Shown here: positions 21,414-30,331 of the stretch, piece by piece
How the letters are laid out: every line of letters begins with the position of its first letter
How positions within the stretch are numbered: position 1 is the stretch's first letter
From: Lyophyllum atratum
Taxonomy: Eukaryota > Basidiomycota > Agaricomycetes > Agaricales > Lyophyllaceae
Length of the DNA stretch: 64,000 nucleotides
Assembly (NCBI GenBank): GCA_014905825.1
Contig: JACGCN010000068.1
Location: 1 to 64,000, forward strand
Reading direction: 5' to 3'
Made by a program: the position numbers and the translations under genes
Notes under the pieces: model-generated
What the model was told of the DNA's origin: nothing
Databases searched by the model: none
What the model saw: the letters and a program-made list of their open reading frames with translations, nothing else

Positions 21414-21752
21414 TGGGGAGGAAGCTAGTAAGGCTTGGAAGATGTAGAGAGCTAGAGGAATCAGCAGTCAGACTCCGCGTGCGCACATTGGGTATACGGG
21501 CACACCTCTCTACGATGTTGAGGTTACTTGAACTTCTGAAGAGGTGTAAGTCAAGTATAAGTTTGTACCTTCGCGCATATTTCCGACTTGTTGACGACTT
21601 TATGTAAATAGGGCGCATTCAGTCTATATTCTAGAAAGTGTAACGGAAGTTAATGGATCATGGACCTACACATCGATAGACATCGATGACTCGGATTGGA
21701 CACACATTGCAGCTTCGGCTAGTAATTCTGTTGACCAGGTGAGTTCCATCAA

Positions 21753-22104
21753 GGGATGGTGGAGGCAGATGGTATAACGCTTCAATTAAGCAGTGCGGGA
21801 TGAGTAATATGCGTGAAAAGAATTGACCATCCGGCTGTCGGTGTGTGACATGCAAGGTAGCATAGGGAAGGGACAGGATGATATAATGCTGCACCTGTCG
21901 CCTGTAATTGTTACTCTAGTACATTTTCTATCGACGAGATGCGCATCGCAGGACCGCGGGGTACTATGATAACAAGACTGGAAGCCCGAAAGATTGCGAT
22001 AGTGATAGTTATTGAGATGGTAGAGTCTGGAGTGTGCTATGTATAGTATAGATCCAAGCTGATGCTATGTCCGAGGTAAATACTAAAATTATACGGTTTA
22101 ACAT
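21753..22104. other. Intergenic, no gene seen
   Basis: The array homology stops near 21752 (gaccaggtgagttccatc). Beyond this I see no coding pattern before the tRNA. Confidence 0.4.
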
Positions 22105-22178
22105 GGGTCGATGGCGTAGTTGGTTATCGCATCTGTCTAACACACAGAAGGTCCTCAGTTCGAACCTGGGTCGACTCA
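22105..22178 (+). tRNA. tRNA-Val (anticodon AAC)
   Basis: Cloverleaf by eye: acceptor GGGTCGA / TCGACTC, D-arm with A box TGGCGTAGTTGG, anticodon stem TCTGT / ACAGA around loop CTAACAC (anticodon AAC, valine), T-arm CTCAG-TTCGAAC-CTGGG with a good B box. It has no intron. A short T run (22180-22183) and a longer one (22201-22206) follow as RNA polymerase III terminators. Confidence 0.93.
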
Positions 22179-22474
22179 CTTTTCTGCTCAGCAAGACATC
22201 TTTTTTGATCCCCTTGCTCCCGGGGTGTCCAGATTCACGATCTTCTTTTCCAGCACTAACGTCGTACATATATGACATGTGAAGAATATTCCCGATGACG
22301 CTGGGTAATAATATTGAAGAACAAGTACATTGATGATTGCCTACTAACGTACAAAACTGCTCCCATCATGATTGAGGTGCACAGTATTCTCTTATGCTCT
22401 AATGCACAAACGACCTAGTCCTGGGGGTATCATCCTCACTGCCGAACAGTCGACAGTGACCGTGAGTGTAGGAT
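22179..22474. other. Intergenic between tRNA and ATG3
   Basis: T runs for polymerase III termination; otherwise nothing recognisable. Confidence 0.4.
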
Positions 22475-23907
22475 CTAGAAAGACGTCGTGGAGTCGACTT
22501 CAATTGTGGGCACAATCGACGCGATGAACTTGAGGAAGACCACGAGGTAGAAGTCAACCCGCATCCCTTCAACCTCTTCTTCCTCTCCAGCAGCCTTGTC
22601 GTCTTTGATACCCCCGCTCGACTTCCTTGCGAATGGCCACTTCTTCTTGGACTCCTTGCTGTTGGGGGCCGAACCTCCCGACTTCCGCCGCGAGAGCTGT
22701 TCCTCCACGACGCTATTGTTCATGCGCTCGATGACCTTCTTCATGACGCTCGCGTGCTTGCATGGGTGCACAGACGCAGCCTGCAGCGACGTGGAGTGGA
22801 GGAATTGCTCGATCGTGACGGTCTTGTGCGCGTGGTCGGCCGAGATGTCTTGGAAGATTTGAGGTGGGGTCAGTGGTGTCCCGTTCTTCGCAGCAAGGTG
22901 ATCAGACGCTAGCTACATATAGGCTGGATGAGACGAACTCACCTCATCGTAGCCGATAAGCCAGACACGAGGCGTTTGGTAATACTTGTCATACGTTATC
23001 ATCACATCGTAGGTCCGCACTTGGAGCAAGTTCCCCTTCGCAACCTCAATGTTGCTTGAAGGGTGTGTTAGTGAGACTGGGTTAGATCATAAAGACAGGA
23101 TAATAACCTGGCGTCAATAATCCCGGACGGTTTGCTTGCTGTCGCCTCGTCCTTCTCCTCAAGGTCATCTTCTTCCATATCGGGTATATCATCAAGGTCG
23201 GGCGTCTCCTCTGCCGCCGCCGCACCAGTTCCAAGCGACAAAGCGCCAACGCCTGAAGCTAGGTTATCGTGCTCCCCGTCCAGATCAGGGATATCGTCGA
23301 TGGTCCCTGGGTTTGCGGCAGAATCCGCGTGTGACTTGCGCCCAGCATGTGTTTCGACCCATTCATCGGCCTCTCCGCTGGTCGAAGAGTCCCCAAAGTT
23401 CAATAGGCGTTCTGCGTCTTCGTCTGCATCGGTGTACGCCAGGGATGTGGCGCGGCGGAGACAGGGTACGCCGCGGGTCAGGAGGTATTGTTTATCAGCC
23501 GGCAGAAAGTCTCTAGCTTTCGATGCATCTCCTTTCTCCCTATGAAGCAAAAGGTTAAGATTTCACACCACCAGTACGAGCGTTGCGACTGACCATGTCC
23601 AGACTGGAAACTTGTACGCCAGGAAGTCGCCTGCCGCCACAAACTCCTCTGAAACCGTGAGGTAAGCTACTTGAACGCGTCCTTGACAACGATCAATACA
23701 AACCAGGTGTAATACGACCGTGTTCTTTGAACTTGCTCTCCTTGAGGACCTGGAATACTGATCGGTGAGCTGATCTCCATGCTGAACGCCGCAGGAATAT
23801 GACATACGGGACTGAGATAGTCGCGAACGCTCCAAAAATGCGACTAGGTAGATCGTGAGTAATTGTTATAGTTGTTGCTAGCGACTAAATACCTGAATTG
23901 CTTGCAT
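22475..23907 (-). CDS. ATG3: ATG3, autophagy E2-like conjugating enzyme
   Basis: Seven exons: 23893-23907, 23808-23843, 23704-23749, 23594-23648, 23108-23539, 22943-23054, 22475-22885; 368 aa with matching phases. Atg3 transfers Atg8 to phosphatidylethanolamine on the autophagosomal membrane. N-terminal helix [12 protein letters not shown], then [20 protein letters not shown] and [15 protein letters not shown]. Next comes an acidic flexible insert ([27 protein letters not shown]) that in the family binds Atg7/Atg8. The E2 fold then reads [34 protein letters not shown] and the catalytic cysteine in [13 protein letters not shown]. The last exon has a lysine/serine-rich insert before the conserved end [19 protein letters not shown]. 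It is slightly longer than yeast Atg3 because of this insert. Confidence 0.95.
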
Positions 23908-24234
23908 GGTTATGGCAGGATATGGGGAAGAGGCGAGGTTCAACTCCAAATCGATTTGCCTGCGCTTCCACACGTGCTTTGTCTAAATCAGGTATGATGA
24001 ACTGTATGATCGAGATTGTCTCGGAATGGCCAATTCAAGTTGGTCGTGCTCACAAGTACTGGGTTTTGTAGACGATAACAAGCATGCAAGATAACCACGG
24101 GAAGGTAGATATGTAGAGATACGATGGACGGCTCGTTCCATTATAAGCGGGAATCGAGTCCATAGAAAAACAGAAAGCTGGCGAAACGCAGAAAAGAGAG
24201 CGCAAACCGACTTGCTGCCACGATGTGTACCAAC

Positions 24235-25546
24235 TCACTGCTCCGTAGACGCAGATGAAGCCTGTTTAGACTTCTTTTCCTCCTTCTTCTCCTTCTTCTC
24301 GCTCTTGTCCCGTTTCTCCTTCCCCTCCTTGTTTTTCTTATCCTTCTTCTCCTTGACGACTACGGGCACGTCCGACGGATCGACGTTCATAGCGTCCTCC
24401 CCCTCGCCCTCCTGTTTCCGCTTCCGTTTCTTCGACTTTTCACTCGACTCCTTCTCCACGACGACCTCGGGCTCCCCTTCCTTCGAATTCGCCTTCTCCT
24501 TCTTGCTCTTCTTCTTCGTTCCCTCATCAGCCGGCGCACTCATCTCGACATCATCCTCCCTTTCTTTCCGACGTTTCTTCTTTTTCTCCTTCTCTCCATC
24601 TACTGCCTCACTGACCGATGTACCTTCCTCCGCTGCCTTCACCTTCGTCTTATCCTTTTTGTCCTTCTTCGACTTCTTCTCTTTTCTCTGAGCCTCGGAC
24701 GACTCGTCGTCGGGGATCTTGGCCTTTTTGCTGGGAGGTTCGCTGTCCTCATTCTATTTGAAAAATATACTTAGCCCATGATAAGGTCGTCCAATCATAA
24801 TACCGCAGCTCACCATGGTATCTTCAGCGGTCGATTTCCGCTTTTTGTCCTTCTTTTTCTTATCAGACGAAGTAGAAGGTGCCTCCGTCAGTACAGGCGC
24901 AGGGGGTTCCGGAGCTTTAACCGCCGGTGTCTTCACCTGCTGCACAACGGCAGGTTGTGGTGGCGGTGCCGGGCTTGCAACAGGAGAAGGGGCACGGGCT
25001 GGAGTGCCCAGGGGAGTATCGTTGGCACCAGTAGCCGATGTCCTTTGCTGTCCCCAGCCTCCTCTACCTCCCCGGCCTCCTCCAAATCCACCACGGCCGC
25101 CCCACTGCTGTCTCCCTGGCGGGGCGGTGGGGGCTGGCGGTAGAGGTGGATAGTTATTCCGCGGCGCAGGGGCAGCCTTTAAGAGTTCAGGGTAACTTCA
25201 TATGTTGTAGAGGCAAGCGTACTGTTTTGGGACCTTTGTATAGGCTCTTTTGGTATTTTTCCGCTTCACTGATACATTGTGTGTGGCCCTTGTAATCGGC
25301 GGGGGTATGGAATGTCGTTGAGCAGTCTATGCAGTCAAACCCACTATGGCATCTAGATCTATGTTGATCCAGCTTGGGCTTCTTCACGACGTCGCTGCAC
25401 GCTGTCCGGTTAAATGAGAATCAAGTGAGACACAGTACTTATTTAACATGGAGGGCATGGAGGGCACTGACCATGACATCTGTGGGTTCAATGGTTAAAA
25501 TTCGCGTTCGCTCGGAAAGAGGTTTCACTTACTGGAAAGAGACCAT
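24235..25546 (-). CDS. LYAR: LYAR-type nucleolar C2HC zinc-finger protein
   Basis: Exons 25533-25546, 25472-25479 (8 nt), 25223-25401, 24814-25176 and 24235-24753; 360 aa. The joined N-terminus MVSFQCHACSDVVKKPKLDQ leads into HRSRC, FDCIDCSTTFHT, DYKGHTQCISEAEKYQKSL. This is the paired LYAR zinc fingers, which bind nucleic acid and act in ribosome biogenesis and growth control. A Gly/Arg-rich patch (WGGRGGFGGGRGGRGGWG) follows, then a Pro/Ala linker, then a very long lysine-rich nucleolar tail of KKKKDKK-type repeats. The start relies on the 8 nt microexon, without which the first CxxC of the finger is lost. Confidence 0.88.
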
Positions 25547-25883
25547 GTTTGGACTGGTAGCACAGGTTGCAGGCGTGCTGAGATGAACACAGATAGACAC
25601 AGACTGAGATAGCCCGCGAACTTTTCAAATTCCAAGGCCCAAAAATAATTAACACGTGACTTGCCCGATCACCGATCGCGTACAGTTCTACACCTCAACG
25701 GTAGCACCGTCAGGGAAGGGGGGTTCCGTGCTTTTACTTCTTTCACCTCAAAATTCAAATCATCCTTATCTCTTGTGAGTACTGAGTCGCGAGCTATGTC
25801 CGTAGCTCTGAAACTGCATACCCATGTACATACTTCAAGTATACCATCATGAAGAGTATCTTCAATTTTCATGGCCTTCATCA
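25547..25883. other. Intergenic, no gene seen
   Basis: Upstream region of the LYAR-type gene and 5' flank of the tRNA. Overlapping ORFs lack any recognisable pattern. Confidence 0.35.
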
Positions 25884-25983
25884 ACACTGATGGTGAAGTG
25901 GTTATCATGCTTGCCTTCCATTCAGAATCTTCGGAGCTGAACGTATCCAGCAAGCGGCAGGGGTTCGATTCCCCTTCAGTGTA
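25884..25983 (+). tRNA. tRNA-Gly (anticodon TCC) with 28 nt intron
   Basis: Acceptor ACACTGA / TCAGTGT (seven pairs), D-arm with A box TGGTGAAGTGG, anticodon stem CTTGC / GCAAG with loop CTTCCA|A. The intron at 25921-25948 sits at the canonical position one base 3' of the anticodon. T-arm AGGGG-TTCGATT-CCCCT. A T-run (about 26009-26016) lies downstream. The mature length is about 72 nt. Confidence 0.88.
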
Positions 25984-26223
25984 TATACCTAGTAGAAGAC
26001 ATGGCACAACTTTTTTTTCTTCGGACTCCCTCCCGCACGCTACAGCACGCTGCACCCATTTACAAGCCTTGGACGTGACTCAAACATAACAAACAAAATT
26101 ACAAGTGGTATCTTCCTGACTCGTGAGTCCTGTCGCAAGAACCATAAGAAAGCCATAGATCATAGATGATCTAACACAGAAGTCCAAACCGACACGTCCG
26201 AGTCGAGTCGAAAGTCGCCATGA

Positions 26224-26925
26224 TCATGGTGTTCCCAATGAGACGACCCACGTATCCGGACATCCCTTCGTCCCCGGAAGCAGCCTCATCTTATCAAAAT
26301 CATCATCCCTATCCAAACCCTTGAACATCGTCGCCTCTCCCAAATAATCAATCCTCCTCAGCTTCACCACATCATTCCGATCCTCATCCAGCCGCTTCTT
26401 CGCCGCTTTCTCAACGACCTCTCTCTGTTTCTTGATGCTCAGTATCAACCCCCACTCCGAATCCGCAATCGGCTCCTGCAGCGCGCGGTATAAAGCCTCC
26501 CACACGGCCTCGCATGTAACGGGCACCGGAGACTCGATGTCGATGGACCAGGGGAAGGACTTAGATATGAGTCGCAGCTTCCTGACTCCAGCTTCGGTGG
26601 CCGGGACGTGTCGGTTGGAGAAATAGGTCGTGGCCTCTATCTCCTGGGGCTTTTTCTTCACATTGAACCGGAGCCTTGTGGTGTCCGATGCCAGGAGGGG
26701 GTGCAGCTTGGGGTATTTGGACGATACATATCCTGCGTGGGCGCCAATCTGGTTAGTTGCGGTAGAAAACCAGGATGATGGGCGCCATTTACGGGGAGGG
26801 TCTGGTCTGTATTGTCGTCGAGGATCTCCATACACCTGTGCCGCGCTCAAGGGTGGTGGTATGTAGACGTTGGGGTCAGGCTGATAGTAGCCGTGCCAGG
26901 GATTGGCCCAAGGTGGAGAGTTCAT
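26224..26925 (-). CDS. DUF6699-domain protein
   Basis: Single-exon ORF of 233 codons starting MNSPPWANPWHGYYQPDPN. The N-terminal 60 aa are Pro/Tyr-rich and probably disordered. The core LHPLLASDTTRLRFNVKKKP through VPVTCEAVWEALYRALQEPI and a Lys/Arg-rich helix to LPGTKGCPDTWVVSLGTP matches the basidiomycete DUF6699 arrangement (LHPLL..., then a VT..d.leaLyraL helix). No biochemical role is known. Start codon context and the lack of introns are unambiguous. Confidence 0.8.
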   Translation of the reverse strand: MNSPPWANPWHGYYQPDPNVYIPPPLSAAQVYGDPRRQYRPDPPRKWRPSSWFSTATNQIGAHAGYVSSKYPKLHPLLASDTTRLRFNVKKKPQEIEATTYFSNRHVPATEAGVRKLRLISKSFPWSIDIESPVPVTCEAVWEALYRALQEPIADSEWGLILSIKKQREVVEKAAKKRLDEDRNDVVKLRRIDYLGEATMFKGLDRDDDFDKMRLLPGTKGCPDTWVVSLGTP

Positions 26926-27099
26926 GATGGGATGTTTGAGCTTTGAGGAGGGAAGCTGATGAGCGACGTTCTGCCTTTAAGTTCCGTCGGACACGGCGAG
27001 AGAACGGAGTGATGTGGGATGCGCGTCACCAAGGGGGACCCAAGGGGGACAATGTATGAGTGGCTGCGCAAGGCAAGGCGATAGAATCATGCTTGGGCG

Positions 27100-27780
27100 C
27101 TAATCAGGACTAAGCACCCGCCTCTGCCCAGATGAAAAGATCCCGAAATGAGTCTGACATACATAAAAGGAAATGAGGCGCGTGAAGGCCGTGCCTTGTG
27201 ACAGGAGAAGGCGGCATGGGGCAGTGCTCGGGAGCTCAGAGCATAGGAATGATAGGTTGAGAAGGCAACACTGCAGCATAGTTGTAAACAGTCGCCTTCC
27301 TTTCATGTAGCCATCCTGGTCCCATTGTTGCCGAGAAGTTACAAAAGTCAGTGCTTCAGCACCGAGAACGTCAACTAGGGCGGAGAGATATGCAGCAGGT
27401 CCCGGATAGATGGGGACCTCGTCCGACTCCCTCGATTTTTTGTTGACGTGCTCGAGGAGCAAGAGCTCGAGCGTTTCGGTTAGGGGTAACAGGGGGCAAC
27501 TTGTAAAGGAGAGTGAGTCGGAACTCGGGATTGGCTACATCGCGGTCATGTGGTCTGCGTGCGGTCATGTGCCTCCGAAGTTTCTGAATCTCTAATCTTA
27601 GCGCTTGACATGTACATAAACGGTTCGAAGACTTCGCAGGGACGTTCTTCTGATGAATGCGCGACTGTGGCGCCACAGAACCTCGAGCCCGCGGTATGTA
27701 GCTCCTGGACGTCGGCGGTGGCAACAGAATGCACCTGATTCCTCCTTACTTATAAACCACGGAACGTGATTGGTTGACAA
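27100..27780 (-). other. Possible short gene, structure unresolved
   Basis: On the minus strand an acceptor-like gatgtag (about 27541) is followed by an open frame. It reads SCPLLPLTETLELLLLEHVN and then VPIYPGPAAYLSALVDVLGA EALTF. The amphipathic AAYLSALVDVLGAEAL faintly resembles a histone-fold helix, but I cannot define a start, the exons or a family. It lies between the divergently transcribed DUF6699 and CCP1 genes. Confidence 0.25.
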
Positions 27781-27891
27781 ATCTGTACCCGAGATTATCG
27801 GCTCTGCATTTCATATTTCTAGACCTTTCTCTGTTCCGGGGTCATCCATCTCTCTCCTCTCTACTAATCGCGTTGCTGCGTTATTAGCTCG

Positions 27892-29587
27892 ATGTCATTC
27901 TCTCTCCTTCGCGCTCCTCTTCGTAGGGCCGCCGTTGCTGGTTCTAGGTCTGTCCCAAAGGCTCAGTTCAGGTCGGCCTTCCGCCGTTACTCGACAGAAA
28001 CTCCCCAACCTGCCACCAAGTCGAACAAAAACCTGATATTGGGACTGGGAGCCGTTGCTGGTATTGGTGGTCTCGCGTTCTACTTCTATACCGACGCTCG
28101 CAGCGACACCGAGACCGCCATAAAGTCGGCAGTTCAGTCCGCAAAGGCTAAGACGCACTTCACACCGACGAAGGAGGACTACCAAAAGGCATGCAACGGA
28201 TGCAAAATTTACGCACCTGTCAAAGCTAATTCTATACCGACTGCAGGTCTACAACAGGATTGCTGAGCTCTTCGACGAGGCTGGCCAATCCGAATACGAC
28301 GGTGCGTGCCCCTTGCCCCGGGTGAGATGAGGAAATTGACATTTACATCAGATGGATCCTATGCCCCGGTCATCCTCCGTTTGGCATGGCACTCGTCTGG
28401 CACGTATGACAAGGACTCCAAGACTGGCGGAAGGTGAGCCGGAGCCCCTATCTACCCAGGACGCGCACTGACGGCCCTGCCTCCCCCTCCAGCAACTACG
28501 CCACCATGCGCTTCGAGCCCGAGTCCAAGCACGGTGCGAACAACGGTTTGAACATTGCCCGCGACCTCATGGAGAAGATCAAAAAGGAATTCGATTGGAT
28601 TAGTTACGGTGACTTGTGGACTCTCGGCGGTGTCGCTGCTGTTCAGGTGTGGCGCGCCACCTCTAATTTTGTCGACGCGTCAACTAATGAGGGACGTGTT
28701 AGGAAATGGCTGGACCCAAGATTCCCTGGAGGGCTGGCAGAGTCGATGGTTTCTCCGTGGATGCTACCCCCGATGGCCGCCTGCCTGACGCAACACAAGG
28801 TGGAGACCATCTCAGGAGTGTAAGGCAGCGCAGCATTCCACCTTTTTGATGTCTTGCTTACGCATGTTATAGATTTTCGGACGCATGGGGTATGCTCTGC
28901 TTAACGTCCCGATAACCTGATATCGTTTGCTGACTTTACACTCAGCTTCAATGATCAGGAAATCGTTGCTCTCTCCGGCGCACATGCTGTAGGGCGCTGC
29001 CACCCTGACAGGTACGTGATTCCTTACTTTCTTTTTCACCGTTCCATTTTTTGATGGCTAGTACCCCAGGTCCGGATTCTCCGGTCCGTGGACCTTCTCC
29101 CCGACCACCTTGACCAACGATTACTACAAACTCCTATTTGACGAGAAGTAAATCGCATTTCTCCCAGCTAGTGTTCTCCATGTGCTAAACACATCATTAG
29201 GTGGACCTGGAAGAAATGGAACGGCCCGAAGCAGCTCGAGGACAAGACCACTAAGAGCCTGATGATGCTCCCGTATGTACTACTCATTCTTGCTCCGGTA
29301 TCGCGACTCATATTATTCAAACACAGCGCCGACTACGTCCTCGTCCAAGACAAGGGCTTCAAGAAGTACGCCAAGGCCTACGCGGAGGACAGCGACCTCT
29401 TCTTCAGGGAGTAAGCCCCTCTCCCCTTCTTCCCATTCAAGAATCCAACTAATACACACACCCCATCCTCTCCAGCTTCGCCAACGTCGTCTCCCGCCTG
29501 TTCGAGCTCGGAGTCCCCACCGCGCAGTTCGTCACACCCGAGCCCTGGATCATGAAGAACCTCGACGAGCAAGAGAAGACACAGTAG
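27892..29587 (+). CDS. CCP1: Mitochondrial cytochrome c peroxidase
   Basis: About ten exons; CDS 27892-28188, 28247-..., ending TAG 29585-29587. The protein reduces H2O2 using ferrocytochrome c in the intermembrane space. The N-terminus [19 protein letters not shown] is an Arg-rich presequence and [19 protein letters not shown] a membrane/sorting segment. Distal haem side: [14 protein letters not shown] (Arg, Trp, His). Proximal side: [13 protein letters not shown]. The radical-site region is [19 protein letters not shown]. Other family blocks are [13 protein letters not shown] and [19 protein letters not shown]. The first intron (28189-28246) begins GC, not GT; reading through it ends the frame within 26 codons, while splicing restores the conserved [15 protein letters not shown]. 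Confidence 0.95.
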
Positions 29588-30331
29588 ACCAGTAGACCTT
29601 GACCTCGTAGAGATCGATCCTAGAGGTACGGCTAGACTTATATTGATAAATCACTTACAGAGGAGCCCGTGTTCTTACCCTACCCTACGACTGCGTCGCC
29701 TCTCCCCTATATTAGGATTCAGATACTTACTCTAGGTCTTGCGTTTCTCTGGACCCCGCTGGGCCATCTTGTTTACTTTCGGTTGGTAAATAATCTTTTG
29801 GTTAAATTTCTTGGCTTCAGGTGTGGCGAGGCCATCAGATGTGATCATGGTGAGAGGGGATGAGCATTAAGGTAGATACCGTATGACTTGTCTGATACAA
29901 GTTTTTTAAGATTTCACGTATCTCCTCACTAGGCATGTTCCTTTCGACTATTACTTGAACAACTTTTGTGTTCGAGATGTCGATTTTATTTTGTTATTGA
30001 GGTGATGGCGAGGTCATTAGTAGTAATTACGGATGTAGAGAAAAACGGTGCATAGGTATGGGTTGAATAAACGATTTTATTTTGTTATTGAGGTGATGGC
30101 GAGGTCATTAGTAGTAATTACGGATGTAGAGAAAAATGGTGCATAGGTATGGGTTGAATAAAACAGATGATGATATACAAGCGGCAACGGCGCGTTCTCC
30201 TGAAGTCTATATATACGTGGTCGGTAGTCAAGTCCAATGTCTAATGCAAAAGAGAGATCTATAACCAAGAGATGGGATGCAATGGAGCGGAGCGGAGTGT
30301 GGAAGAAAACCAAGAAAAACCGAAGAACAAA
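29588..30331. other. Convergent intergenic region
   Basis: 3' flanks of CCP1 and the arrestin gene, including a 91 bp tandem duplication (listed separately). No ORF is supported. Confidence 0.45.
29981..30162. repeat. Two-copy 91 bp tandem duplication
   Basis: Copies 29981-30071 and 30072-30162 begin cgattttattttgttattga. They differ at one base noticed by eye (aaaaacgg versus aaaaatgg), so the duplication is recent. Confidence 0.85.

Larger units (their letters stand above)
3850..21752 (-). repeat. Tandem gene array, five units (A-E), interrupted by two mobile elements
   Basis: Each unit carries a TATA-like CCCTATTTAAA (minus strand), a common leader, a tiny first exon ending DQ, an intron of 61 nt (65 in C) and a second exon with the core HGRTR...DGP...ALKSIEAKGY...DEDW. 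Stop positions are A 3946, B 4857, C 6844, D 20167 and E 21062. Subtracting the 1,240 bp LTR element and the 12.5 kb transposon leaves spacings of about 911, 743, 767 and 895 bp. The original array was therefore regular, and both mobile elements came later. A and D end in ..YE, while B and E end in ..GLV, which suggests that an alternating pair was duplicated. Confidence 0.85.

Noticed and set aside
3850..21752. Reading the array as a CRISPR or satellite repeat
   Set aside because: Units are gene-sized, contain introns and open frames, and differ mostly at non-coding positions; CRISPR arrays do not occur in fungal nuclear DNA.
24212..24691. 159-codon plus-strand ORF rich in Ser/Phe
   Set aside because: Antisense shadow of the Lys-rich tail of the LYAR-type gene.
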